Below are positions 36,629 to 45,677 of a stretch of 64,000 nt of DNA, piece after piece. Location: NCBI RefSeq assembly GCF_014529935.1, contig NZ_JACVFC010000001.1, positions 3,658,001 to 3,722,000 of the forward strand. Direction: 5' to 3'. Made by a program: the position numbers and the translations under genes. Origin of the DNA: Chitinophaga qingshengii. GTDB taxonomy: Bacteria > Bacteroidota > Bacteroidia > Chitinophagales > Chitinophagaceae. Position 1 is the first letter of the stretch; each line of letters starts with the position of its first letter. The notes beneath the pieces are model-generated. The model was not told the origin of the DNA and did no database searches. It worked only from the letters and a program-made list of their open reading frames with translations.

Positions 36629-38008
36629 ATGAAGAAACTTTTGGCTTTATCTGCAGGGGCTTTGCTGTTATGGCAGGCTGCTGCCGCTCAGCATAAACTC
36701 GTGGCAGACAAGATTATCGGCGTAGTAGGGGATAAGATTATCCTCAAATCCGATATGGATGGCGCCCTGGCTGACCAGGCCCGCAACTCCCCTGACGGCT
36801 CCGTCAGCCCACAGGCTACCTGCACCACCATGGAAATGCTGATCTCCCAAAAGGTGATGGTACTCCAGGCAGAAAGGGACAGCTTACCCGTTTCTGATGG
36901 AGACGTGGAAGCGCAAATGGAAAACCGTATCCGCTACTTCGAACAGCTCTACGGCTCCAAAGAAAAAATGAAAGAAATTACCGGCTACTCCGTATACCAG
37001 CTCCGCGAACGTTTCCGGACCCCTATCAAGGAAGGACTGCTCGCACAAGCCATGCGGAATAAAGTGGTGGAGTCCGTAAAGGTTACACCCTCCGAAGTAA
37101 AACGTTACTTCGACGCCATCCCGAAAGATAGCCTCCATTTCTATGAGTCCGAACTGGAAATAGGACAACTCGTCCTCATCCCAAAGGCCACCCGCGAAAT
37201 GGATAACTACGCTATAGAACGCCTCCAGGACTTCAAAAAACGGGTACTCAACAAGGAATCCGACTTCGGCTCCCTCGCCATCCTGTATTCTGAAGATCCC
37301 GGCGTAAAGGAAAATAAAGGCATCTACACCATGAACCGCAGCGATAAACAGTGGGACGCGGACTTCATGGCAGCCGCTTTCCGTCTGAAAGAAGGTGAAA
37401 TATCTTCCCCGGTAAAATCACAGTTCGGTTACCACCTCATCCAAATGATCAAACGTTCGGGCGATAACGTAACCGTTCAGCATATCCTGCTGAAAGCCGC
37501 GGTGACCAAGTCCGACCTGGCCGGCGCTACAACGAAACTGGACTCTATCAGAAACCTGATCGTGAATAACAAACTCACCTTCTCCGAAGCAGTAACCAAA
37601 TACAGCGACGCCCAGTCCGCCAAATTCGATGCGGGCATGATCCAGTCTAAAACCGGCGAAGGTACCCTGCTCACCATCGACCAGCTCGACGATCCCTCCG
37701 AAAGAGATATCGTACTGATGCTCGATACCCTGAAACCAGGCCAAATCTCCGCCCCGGTTCCGTTTACAGACGATAACGGCCGCGCAGGTGTCAGAATCGT
37801 ATACCTGAAAACACGCACCCAGCCACACCGCGAAAACCTGACCGACGACTATTCCCGCATCCAGCAACGGACGCTCGATATCAAAAGGGCAGAAGCGATC
37901 AATAAATGGCTCATCGAAAAGATTCCTACTTTCTACGTACACGTAGATGATGAATATAAAAACTGCTCCCATATCAGCCAGTGGATGGCCGCATTAGCCA
38001 AACAGTAA
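36629..38008 (+). CDS. surA: Periplasmic peptidyl-prolyl isomerase/chaperone, SurA type
   Basis: 459 residues. Signal peptide (MKKLLALSAGALLLWQAAAAQ). SurA N-terminal chaperone domain (KIIGVVGDKIILKSDMDGAL), then two parvulin domains (about 165-275: LEIGQLVLIPKA...SPVKSQFGYHLIQMIKR; about 280-395: VQHILLKAAVTKSDL...ISAPVPF). SurA escorts outer-membrane proteins such as SusC barrels through the periplasm. Start supported by a promoter box overlapping the longer ORF start. Monocistronic. Confidence 0.9.
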   Translation: MKKLLALSAGALLLWQAAAAQHKLVADKIIGVVGDKIILKSDMDGALADQARNSPDGSVSPQATCTTMEMLISQKVMVLQAERDSLPVSDGDVEAQMENRIRYFEQLYGSKEKMKEITGYSVYQLRERFRTPIKEGLLAQAMRNKVVESVKVTPSEVKRYFDAIPKDSLHFYESELEIGQLVLIPKATREMDNYAIERLQDFKKRVLNKESDFGSLAILYSEDPGVKENKGIYTMNRSDKQWDADFMAAAFRLKEGEISSPVKSQFGYHLIQMIKRSGDNVTVQHILLKAAVTKSDLAGATTKLDSIRNLIVNNKLTFSEAVTKYSDAQSAKFDAGMIQSKTGEGTLLTIDQLDDPSERDIVLMLDTLKPGQISAPVPFTDDNGRAGVRIVYLKTRTQPHRENLTDDYSRIQQRTLDIKRAEAINKWLIEKIPTFYVHVDDEYKNCSHISQWMAALAKQ

Positions 38009-38040
38009 CGCTGAAGGACAGGATTTAAACTGATTTCCCT

Positions 38041-38094
38041 GATGGGCGAAGATAGAAGCGAATAAAAGCTGCTTTCTTCGCCCATCTTCTTTTT
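38041..38094 (+). terminator. Terminator after surA
   Basis: GATGGGCGAAGA / TCTTCGCCCATC perfect 12-bp stem with a 22-base loop containing AGAAGCGAAT, then TTCTTTTT. Confidence 0.8.
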
Positions 38095-38240
38095 ACAGAT
38101 GTTGCTTGCCTTTTGCCGCTTTATAGATAGATGCCTGCCTTTACGCCCTTTTCGGAAGATGCCGGCCTTTGTTGGCGCCTCCCCGGACTGGTCTCCTCAC
38201 CGTTCAACACGCACAATTCGTTATTGGTAAATTTTTGGCG

Positions 38241-38248
38241 TAACTTTG
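38241..38248 (+). promoter_or_regulatory. -7 promoter box for purF-like gene
   Basis: TAACTTTG, 18 bases before ATG 38267; it covers the alternative TTG start at 38246. Confidence 0.55.
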
Positions 38249-38266
38249 CGACTTCAAATTTCAGCG

Positions 38267-40114
38267 ATGAGTGATGCGATCAAACATGAATGCGGCCTGG
38301 CATTCATCAGATTAAGAAAACCGTTCTCTTATTACCAGCAAAAATATGGAACCGTATTCTATGGGCTCAACAAACTGTACCTGCTCATGGAAAAACAACA
38401 CAACAGAGGCCAGGATGGCGCTGGTGTGGCTACGGTAAAGCTCAACACAGCTCCCGGTGTTCCTTTTATGCACAGGATTCGCAGCGCCGCCCCTCAGGCT
38501 ATCGGCGATGTCTTCAGCAAAATCCGGGAAGAAATCCAGGAAATCGAAAAATATCAGCCCGAAATCACCAAATATCCCGGTCTCCTGAAAGGACATATCC
38601 GGTTTCTGGGTGAAACCCTGATGGGTCACATCCGTTACGCTACCCAGGGTAAAAACAATGTGGAACTCTGCCACCCCTTTGTACGCTACAACACCATCCC
38701 CGCCCGTAACCTCGCTATGGCGGGCAATTTTAACCTGGTAAATGCCGATGAACTCTTCAAGTTCGTTCAGGTAAACCCAGGCGAAACACACAAAAACTCC
38801 GACCTCGCTGCCATGCTGGAAACCGTTCACCACTTCCTCGCCAAGGAAGATGAAGAACGCCGCAACGGCCTCGATGTTAAAAATATCCTGCAACAGGCTT
38901 TCTCCTTGTTCGACGGTGGCTACCACGCCTGCGGCCTCATCGGCACCGGCGATTCCTTTGTGATCCGCGACCCGCACGGCATTCGCCCGTCTTATTACTA
39001 CGTGAACGACGACGTGATCGTGGCCGCCTCCGAAAGAGCCGCCATCCGCACCACTTTCAACGTAGGCGAAAATGAAGTGCTGGAACTGATGCCCGGTAAC
39101 GCCCTCATCGTAAAAGAAAGCGGCGAATACAGCATCGAACAGATCCTGGAACCCAAAGAACGCAAAGCCTGCTCTTTTGAAAGGATCTACTTCTCCCGCG
39201 GTAACGACGAAAAAATTTACAAGGAACGTTCCGCCCTCGGTCGTAACCTGTCCGCTACCGTACTCAAGGCAATCGATAACGACCTGAGAAATACCATCTT
39301 CTCTTTCATCCCCAACACTGCGGAAGTGGCCTTCTACGGCATGCTGAAAGGACTGGAAGACTATCTCAATAAAATCAAAATAGAAAGAATCCTCTCCTGG
39401 GGCAATGACTTCGATGAGGAGAAACTCTCGGAAATGGTCAACCGCCGTATCCGTATCGATAAAATAGCTATCAAAGACGTGAAAATGCGCACCTTCATTA
39501 CGGAAGATTCCAGCCGTAATGAAATGGTACAACACGTGTACGATATCACCTACGGTACGGTAAGGCCCGGCATCGACTCCCTCGTAGTCATCGACGACTC
39601 TATCGTTCGCGGTACTACCCTCCGCGAAAGTATCGTGAAAATGCTCGACCGCCTCGGTCCCAAACGCATCATCGTGGTGTCTTCTGCTCCGCAGATCCGC
39701 TACCCCGACTGCTACGGTATCGATATGAGCAAAATGGGCGATTTTGTAGCCTTCCAGGCCGCCATCGCCCTGCTGAAAGACCATGGCAAGGAACATATCC
39801 TCCAGGAAGCCTATGGCCTCTGCAAGGAACTGCAACGCACCAATACCCTCCACGCTCAAAACGTGGTGAAAAATATCTATAAACCATTTACCCCGGAACA
39901 GATCTCCGCTAAAATCGCGGAAATCCTCACCCCGGAAGGGATCGGCGCTAAACTGGAAGTCATCTACCAGTCTATCGAAAGTCTCCACGACGCCTGCCCT
40001 AACAACCTGGGCGACTGGTACTTCACCGGTGATTATCCTACCCCCGGCGGAAACCGCGTGGTAAACAAAGCCTTCATGAACTTCATGGAAGGCAAAAATG
40101 AAAGAGGCTACTAA
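38267..40114 (+). CDS. purF: Amidophosphoribosyltransferase (PurF-like)
   Basis: 615 residues. Class II glutamine amidotransferase domain with Cys9 after an 8-residue leader (HECGLAFIRL), GQDGAGVA and GHIRYAT; then a phosphoribosyltransferase domain with the PRPP loop VVIDDSIVRGTT and RIYFSRGN-type segments. It converts PRPP and glutamine to phosphoribosylamine, the first step of purine synthesis. It is about 100 residues longer than E. coli PurF, with additions in the N-terminal half (KYQPEITKYPGLLKGHIRF) and a C-terminal tail; long forms are known in Bacteroidetes. ATG 38267 chosen from the promoter box. Confidence 0.88.
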   Translation: MSDAIKHECGLAFIRLRKPFSYYQQKYGTVFYGLNKLYLLMEKQHNRGQDGAGVATVKLNTAPGVPFMHRIRSAAPQAIGDVFSKIREEIQEIEKYQPEITKYPGLLKGHIRFLGETLMGHIRYATQGKNNVELCHPFVRYNTIPARNLAMAGNFNLVNADELFKFVQVNPGETHKNSDLAAMLETVHHFLAKEDEERRNGLDVKNILQQAFSLFDGGYHACGLIGTGDSFVIRDPHGIRPSYYYVNDDVIVAASERAAIRTTFNVGENEVLELMPGNALIVKESGEYSIEQILEPKERKACSFERIYFSRGNDEKIYKERSALGRNLSATVLKAIDNDLRNTIFSFIPNTAEVAFYGMLKGLEDYLNKIKIERILSWGNDFDEEKLSEMVNRRIRIDKIAIKDVKMRTFITEDSSRNEMVQHVYDITYGTVRPGIDSLVVIDDSIVRGTTLRESIVKMLDRLGPKRIIVVSSAPQIRYPDCYGIDMSKMGDFVAFQAAIALLKDHGKEHILQEAYGLCKELQRTNTLHAQNVVKNIYKPFTPEQISAKIAEILTPEGIGAKLEVIYQSIESLHDACPNNLGDWYFTGDYPTPGGNRVVNKAFMNFMEGKNERGY

Positions 40115-40135
40115 AACAAGACGCCCGTCATCATA

Positions 40136-40173
40136 AAAAAAGCGAAGATCAATCACCTGATCTTCGCTTTTTT
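40136..40173 (+). terminator. Terminator after purF
   Basis: AAAAAAGCGAAGATCA / TGATCTTCGCTTTTTT perfect 16-bp palindromic arms, loop ATCACC. The core GCGAAGATCA is identical to the core of the palindrome at 10277-10286. Confidence 0.9.
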
Positions 40174-40297
40174 AATGGTATCGGCCCATGTTAATTTTCT
40201 CTTAAATCCACGCTCACCGGCAGGCTTTATTCGCCCAACACATTAACTTCCTGTAAATTCTTTATTTTCGTTCCGGTAAATCACCGTTTTCAAGCCC

Positions 40298-40792
40298 ATG
40301 AAAACACTCTTACTCATCCGTCATGCAAAATCCAGCTGGAACAATCCGGACATGGATGATTTTGACAGGCCGCTCAACAAGCGCGGAAAACAAAATGCGC
40401 CGGAAATGGCCCAACGCCTGGTATCCAGGGGAATGGTCCCGGAGCTGATTATCGCCAGCCCTGCCAAACGTGCCCGTACTACCGCCAAAATCATGGCTGA
40501 AGAATGGCACTATCCCAAACAAGCCATCCTCCTCGAAGAAGAACTTTATCTCTGTTATGCCTCCACTTTCCTCAAGGTAATCACCCGGATAGACGACGAC
40601 TTCAACGCAGTAGCCATTTTTGCCCATAATCCCGGCATCACCGATTTTGCCAACTACCTCACCGAAGAAATCCGTATCGATAACGTGCCTACTACCGGCA
40701 TTTTCGCCATACAAGCCGATACCGACAGCTGGAAAGACTTCGATCTGGCCCGCAAAAAATTCCTCTTCTTCGATTATCCCCGCAATAATTAA
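40298..40792 (+). CDS. SixA-like histidine phosphatase
   Basis: 164 residues. Phosphoglycerate-mutase-like fold with catalytic RHAKSSW at the N-terminus, SPAKRARTTAKI and the second His in AIFAHNPGITDF. The 'RHAKSSW' form is that of SixA-type phosphohistidine phosphatases, which in E. coli act on phosphotransfer proteins. The target here is unknown. The stop codon TAA overlaps the stop codon of the convergent proC gene (shared TTAA). Confidence 0.9.
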   Translation: MKTLLLIRHAKSSWNNPDMDDFDRPLNKRGKQNAPEMAQRLVSRGMVPELIIASPAKRARTTAKIMAEEWHYPKQAILLEEELYLCYASTFLKVITRIDDDFNAVAIFAHNPGITDFANYLTEEIRIDNVPTTGIFAIQADTDSWKDFDLARKKFLFFDYPRNN

Positions 40793-41586
40793 CCTTTCAC
40801 AATCTTGTTGTAAGAGGTACTGATACCTTTGATCAAAGATGAACTGAAGCCCTGGTGCTCCATTTCGTTCAAACCGGCAATGGTACATCCTTTCGGTGTG
40901 GTTACCTTGTCGATCTCTTCTTCCGGATGACGGTTCTCACGGATCAGCAGCTCTGCGGCCCCTTTTACGGTTTGTGCAGCGATCAGGCTGGCTGTACGAA
41001 CATCAAAGCCTATTTCAATACCGCCCTGAATATTGGCCCGGATAAAACGCAGCGCAAAGGCAATGCCACAGGCCCCCAGCACCGTGGCGGCATCCATCAG
41101 TTTTTCATCGATGCTCACCGTGGCGCCCAGCTGGTCAAACATGGTTTTTACATACCGCAGCTGTTCTTCACTGGCATTGGCAGCGCAAATGCAGGTAATA
41201 GATTCCTGAATGGCGATGGCGGTATTGGGCATAGCCCGCACCAGCGGCATTTCCGGCACGATATGCGACAAGTCAGCGATGCTGACGCCGGTCACCACGC
41301 TGATTAAAATGTGTTTTGCCGGGTCAAATTCCGCTTTCAGCTGTTGCAGCACCTCGCGCACATTGTAGGGCTTCAGCGCCACCACAATCACTTCCGATTG
41401 CCGGATCGCTTTGGCATTATCCGTTTCTATCTGCACCCCGGCGGCTTTCAGCTCGCTGAGCGTACTGGTATTACGTTTCGTAATGGTAATTTCTGCCGGT
41501 TGGGAAAAACCGCTTTTCACCAATCCCTGTGCGATCGCTGAACCCAAATTTCCCCCACCTATAATGGCTATTTTTTTGGCTGACAT
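40789..41586 (-). CDS. proC: Pyrroline-5-carboxylate reductase
   Basis: 265 residues. NAD(P)-binding Rossmann start KIAIIGGGNLGSAIAQGLV, VVALKPYNVREVL, MPNTAIAIQESIT and the C-terminal signature DKVTTPKGCTIAGLNEMEHQG. Catalyses the last step of proline synthesis. Monocistronic, convergent with SixA and divergent from the Dna2-like gene. Confidence 0.95.
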   Translation of the reverse strand: MSAKKIAIIGGGNLGSAIAQGLVKSGFSQPAEITITKRNTSTLSELKAAGVQIETDNAKAIRQSEVIVVALKPYNVREVLQQLKAEFDPAKHILISVVTGVSIADLSHIVPEMPLVRAMPNTAIAIQESITCICAANASEEQLRYVKTMFDQLGATVSIDEKLMDAATVLGACGIAFALRFIRANIQGGIEIGFDVRTASLIAAQTVKGAAELLIRENRHPEEEIDKVTTPKGCTIAGLNEMEHQGFSSSLIKGISTSYNKIVKG

Positions 41587-41641
41587 AAAATTTATTTTTA
41601 TCGATAAAAATCCTACGGAAGGTATAACAATTGCGGCATTG

Positions 41642-44600
41642 ATGCAAACCGCGCGTATTCGTTATATTGCAGCAATGCAGGCAACACACAAGGCTGGCGC
41701 TTTTTTCGCGAGGATAAAAGAAGCGCATCACACAACCAACCCGGAAGACAAAATCCGCCAGTACCGGCAGATACTGGAAACCTTGTTCCGTGACCTTACG
41801 AGCGATGAAACCAGGTCTTTTGGAAACCTGTTTGCGCGTATGCAGTTTTATTTTGATAAACAGGTGGTCCCTGCAGAAATAAGGCAACCACTATCTGCGC
41901 TACGCCTGCTCACCAGCAAATCTACCAGTGGTATGTTTCCTTTGCAGGCGGAAGAACATCTCTACTGCATCAAGGCTCTCACGGAAACCGTCGCCTGGAC
42001 CTACCAGGCCGCCATACCGGAAGACCTTGCGCTGTTGTTCCGTCATACCGGCAGTAATTATCTCTCACTGTCCTACCAGCACCATCCGGCTGATATACCA
42101 TTGCTGAAATGTATGGTCACCGAAACCAGCCCGCTCGTGCTGAACGACAAAGGCTGCCATACTTTTACCATCACCGCTAAAAACGATGAACAGGGTACTT
42201 TCCGGCTAACGCCCGATCAGCTGGACGATCTCACGGTAGTAACCCTGTATCCCTTGCTGCGCCCGTATGATACCATCCTGGTACACCATTGCCGGCAGGG
42301 CGATCATTCACATCATTATACTACCTCTTCCGAAAGCCAGATCATCCTGGAACCGGACCTGCTCATCGATATCAGCGACCTGGCGGAATGTTTTACCCAT
42401 AAAGGCGCCCACCACCTGCTGTACCTCGTCCGGAAACTGACGCCGCATGAGGCCTCACCAGCGGCTTTTAAGGGAAACCTGGTCAACGCCCTGCTCGATG
42501 AAATGCTGCGCAACGGCGAAGTAGACGTGAAAACATCCTTCGTGGAAGCCGTAGCGGAAAACGCCTTGCAAGCCGCGGCCTATGGACGCGAAAAACTAAA
42601 TGAAATGTTCCGCGACATCCGGGACACACATTGGGGTAATCTTCATGCCACCGTCCGCGACCTGCGCGATAAACCGGTGCAAATAGAGCCCACCTTTTTC
42701 TCTGCCCGCTACGGCCTGCAGGGAAGGCTGGACCTCCTGGCCGAAGACAGCCAGGACCCGCACCGTAAGGAAATATTTGAATTGAAAAGCGGCAAAGCGC
42801 CCGACTTCAATACCTGGCGAAATCATGAAATGCAGGTAGTAGGATACAACCTGCTGCTGCGTTCTACCTTCGGCCGGCAGCGCAAAGGCAGTTCCGCTAT
42901 TTTGTATTCTGCCGCTGCGGCTGATCCGCTCCGGAACGTCAGCAGCACGTACCGTACGGAAAACGAGCTGATGTTGCTGCGCAACCAGGTGGTGGCCATG
43001 TTATTAAGGCTGGCAGGAGAGGAGTACGGAGTACTATCCGCGATCACCTCCACCGCTGCTACCGGTCTGCCCCCTTTCAGCGCCGCTCATTTTGCAGCTT
43101 TCGAGAAGGCCTGGTACAGCGCCACCCCGGAGGCGAAAGCCTATTATCAACAGTACCTCTCCTTTGTGCTGCGGGAGTATCTGCAGGCCAAATGCGGCAT
43201 GTATTCCGAAGTGGACCGGGAAGAAGACGCCGACGGGTTTTCGGCACTCTGGCTGCAAAGCGAGGAGGAAAAAGCAGCCCGGTTTAATATTATCCCCGGT
43301 TTACGTTTCCGGGAATTTGATCATGTCAGCAGCACCGTACTTTTTGATATAGCCGGTCCCGTTAGCCATAACTTCCGGGCAGGCGATACGGCTATTATCT
43401 ACCCCCGCACCGGCACGGGGTTACAGCCATTGCAGCAGCAACTGCTTAAAGGCCGCATCGACGACCTGGGGAAAGATACGCTGACTTTCTCGCTCAATAA
43501 CCGCCAGATGACGCTGGAATTTTTCCGGCAGTTTGAAGAGTGGGTGATTGAGCATGATATTTATGAATCCAATTACTGGATGGCAGCTTCGGCCTTGTTC
43601 CATGTGCTGTCGCCGGTACATACACAGCGTGTGCGCCTGTTACTGGGACTGGAAGCGCCCCGTTGGCATCCCTTACCATTTCCGGCGCCGGCCATGTTTA
43701 ATCCTAACCAGGAAAAAATTGTGCAGCGGGCCCTGGAAGCGCAGGACTACTACCTGTTACAAGGTCCTCCGGGTACCGGTAAAACTTCTTCGTTGCTCAC
43801 TACGATTGTAGGAGAAATGGTGAAACAACAGCGTCATGTAGTGATTGTAGCCTTCACCAATAAGGCGGTAGATGAAATCTGTAGCCGGCTGGAATCCCGG
43901 CAGATAGGCCATTTGCGCCTGGGTGGCCGCAATACCGCACCCACGCAGCAGCTGCGGCAGCTATGCCTGAATGGCTCCCTGGACGATGCCCGTAACTATG
44001 TTACCGGTCACCGTGTTTTTGTGGCCACCGTAGCCACCATGGCTACGCGGCTGGAACAGTTAATGATGATGGGCATTCCCACCGATACGCTGATCGTGGA
44101 TGAAGCATCGCAGCTTACAGAACCGCAGCTGTTGGGGTTATTGATGCCTTTCCGCAAATTTATCCTGATTGGCGATCAGAACCAGCTGCCGCCGGTGGTT
44201 ACCCAGGAAGCGGCTTTCTGCCGGGTGAAAAACCCGCTGCTAAAGGAACTGGGCGTACACGACCTGCGGTCTTCCGTCTTTGAAAGACTGATGCAGCGCT
44301 GTAAACGACAGCAGTGGGAGCATGCCTGGGGTATGCTGAACACCCATTTCCGGATGCACGAAAGCATTGCCAGCCTGGTGAATCATTATTATGCCGGTCA
44401 ACTGGAAACGGGCGGCGAGCAACAACGGGCCGGTTTTGATGCCGGTGCTTGTCCGGATATCATGCCCTGGCGGCACATACTGTCCCTTGGACGGAAAGTG
44501 TTTATTCCCAGTCCTTATGAGGCCACTTCCAAGATGAACCAGACGGAAGCCGAAAGAGTAGTATCGCTGCTGCAATACCTCAAAGCACAGTATGGCCCCT

Positions 44601-44965
44601 CCTTTACCAGGGACACGGTAGGGGTAGTTACGCCATGGCGCACCCAAATCAGCCTGATAAGGGAGTTACTGGCTGGCGACAAAGCCCTGCAGCAGGTGAA
44701 TATAGACACGGTGGAGCGTTTCCAGGGGTCCGAAAACGACATCATTATCGTATCCCTGGCTGTTTATCACGCCGCGCAGGTAGACACCCTGCAATGCCTG
44801 GGTAGTTTCAGGTGGGATGAAGCAGATATAGAAGTAGACCGTAAGTTGTTGGTAACGTTATCGCGCGCACGAAAACAGGTGGTCCTGCTGGGCTATGAAC
44901 CGGCTTTGAGCCGGAGCCCGCACTACCGGAAGGTACTGGGTGAGATGGTCAGGGGCAGCCTGTAA
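41642..44965 (+). CDS. Dna2-like nuclease-helicase (PD-(D/E)XK plus SF1B helicase)
   Basis: 1107 residues if started at ATG 41642; ATG 41675 is the alternative, and the open frame reaches back into proC. The middle part has a Cas4/Dna2-type nuclease: GNLVNALLDEML (motif I region), GRLDLL (Asp364), EIFELKSGK (Glu380, Lys382) and the QxxxY-type HEMQVVGYNLLL. The C-terminal half is a UPF1/Dna2-type SF1B helicase: GPPGTGKT (Lys714), VDEASQ (Asp820), GDQNQLPPV, HFRMHESI and TVERFQGSENDIIIVS. Such a fusion resembles eukaryotic Dna2, which trims single-stranded flaps and DNA ends. The four Fe-S cysteines of Dna2 are not evident. Role in repair or replication is inferred. Confidence 0.85.
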   Translation: MQTARIRYIAAMQATHKAGAFFARIKEAHHTTNPEDKIRQYRQILETLFRDLTSDETRSFGNLFARMQFYFDKQVVPAEIRQPLSALRLLTSKSTSGMFPLQAEEHLYCIKALTETVAWTYQAAIPEDLALLFRHTGSNYLSLSYQHHPADIPLLKCMVTETSPLVLNDKGCHTFTITAKNDEQGTFRLTPDQLDDLTVVTLYPLLRPYDTILVHHCRQGDHSHHYTTSSESQIILEPDLLIDISDLAECFTHKGAHHLLYLVRKLTPHEASPAAFKGNLVNALLDEMLRNGEVDVKTSFVEAVAENALQAAAYGREKLNEMFRDIRDTHWGNLHATVRDLRDKPVQIEPTFFSARYGLQGRLDLLAEDSQDPHRKEIFELKSGKAPDFNTWRNHEMQVVGYNLLLRSTFGRQRKGSSAILYSAAAADPLRNVSSTYRTENELMLLRNQVVAMLLRLAGEEYGVLSAITSTAATGLPPFSAAHFAAFEKAWYSATPEAKAYYQQYLSFVLREYLQAKCGMYSEVDREEDADGFSALWLQSEEEKAARFNIIPGLRFREFDHVSSTVLFDIAGPVSHNFRAGDTAIIYPRTGTGLQPLQQQLLKGRIDDLGKDTLTFSLNNRQMTLEFFRQFEEWVIEHDIYESNYWMAASALFHVLSPVHTQRVRLLLGLEAPRWHPLPFPAPAMFNPNQEKIVQRALEAQDYYLLQGPPGTGKTSSLLTTIVGEMVKQQRHVVIVAFTNKAVDEICSRLESRQIGHLRLGGRNTAPTQQLRQLCLNGSLDDARNYVTGHRVFVATVATMATRLEQLMMMGIPTDTLIVDEASQLTEPQLLGLLMPFRKFILIGDQNQLPPVVTQEAAFCRVKNPLLKELGVHDLRSSVFERLMQRCKRQQWEHAWGMLNTHFRMHESIASLVNHYYAGQLETGGEQQRAGFDAGACPDIMPWRHILSLGRKVFIPSPYEATSKMNQTEAERVVSLLQYLKAQYGPSFTRDTVGVVTPWRTQISLIRELLAGDKALQQVNIDTVERFQGSENDIIIVSLAVYHAAQVDTLQCLGSFRWDEADIEVDRKLLVTLSRARKQVVLLGYEPALSRSPHYRKVLGEMVRGSL

Positions 44966-44994
44966 AACAGCTAAATCGAAAAAGTAACCTAACA

Positions 44995-45025
44995 ACTATG
45001 GCCATACGTAAAGCATGGCCATAGT
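44995..45025. terminator. Bidirectional terminator
   Basis: ACTATGGCCAT / ATGGCCATAGT perfect 11-bp stem with a 9-base loop, between the convergent Dna2-like and HNH genes. Confidence 0.75.
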
Positions 45026-45065
45026 CAGACAACATCATATATGATCATTCCTGGCAAACCAGGCA

Positions 45066-45635
45066 TTAATCCAGTGTTACATGTGCCCAGTTCTCACCAC
45101 TTTTGATACGGTACAGCTGCATTTCGCTGATGTCAAACTGTTCCGCAATCTGTTTCATGGTTTTTTTACCGGGTTTGCTCAGTAAGCGTTTGATGCTCTT
45201 TACCTTGGTCACGTTCAGCTTCAGGCCTTTGAGGCGGTTACGCTGCTTTTCTTTGTAGGCCAGTTTCGCCGGGCTGTTCTGCTGATGCTCTTCCATCTCC
45301 TCTTTGGTAGCCCATTTGAGGTTGCTGGCCTTATTGTTTTTCTTGTCATAGTCCAGGTGGATCACATAACGGTGGCCACGTCCTGGTCTTTTGTTGAAAA
45401 GCTTGGCCACTTCCCGGTGCAGGTAGAGTGACTGGTAACTGTCTGCCGGTTTTACATTCAAAACCGTATAGCCTTCCACGGTAGAACCCGTGAGCAGCTT
45501 ACCATCTTCGGTACTTTCATGATAACTGATCACTCTCCCCATGTTTGATACCGCGTATCTTTTACGCAGGGCAGATTTGTTTTTAATCTGTAAGTCTTTC
45601 CAGACTTCATTTCTCAGATTTTTAATTGTGGTCAT
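45066..45635 (-). CDS. NUMOD4/HNH endonuclease-like protein
   Basis: 189 residues. NUMOD4-like start (EVWKDLQIKNKSALRKRYAV and SNMGRVISY), HNH core with LHREVAKLF, VIHLDYDKKNN and ASNLKWAT, then a basic segment and a C-terminal helix-turn-helix (TMKQIAEQFDISEMQLYRIK). This is the domain set of phage-type homing endonucleases, but here it stands alone in a housekeeping context, 42 bases after dusB. The canonical Asn of 'VNHIDGNK' is replaced by Ile (VIHLDYDK), so activity is uncertain. Possibly a domesticated DNA-binding protein. Confidence 0.8.
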   Translation of the reverse strand: MTTIKNLRNEVWKDLQIKNKSALRKRYAVSNMGRVISYHESTEDGKLLTGSTVEGYTVLNVKPADSYQSLYLHREVAKLFNKRPGRGHRYVIHLDYDKKNNKASNLKWATKEEMEEHQQNSPAKLAYKEKQRNRLKGLKLNVTKVKSIKRLLSKPGKKTMKQIAEQFDISEMQLYRIKSGENWAHVTLD

Positions 45636-45677
45636 GTGAAAGTAATTTATAATTTTTGTTTTGATGGGGTTAGTCGT

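Noticed and set aside
38312..40156. 614-codon - strand frame opposite purF
   Set aside because: Antisense to a gene with clear amidotransferase and PRPP motifs; protein looks random.
41411..41641. Extension of the Dna2-like frame into proC
   Set aside because: It is antisense to the conserved ProC nucleotide-binding domain.
45636..45677. Possible attachment site next to the HNH protein
   Set aside because: No repeat pair or integrase nearby.
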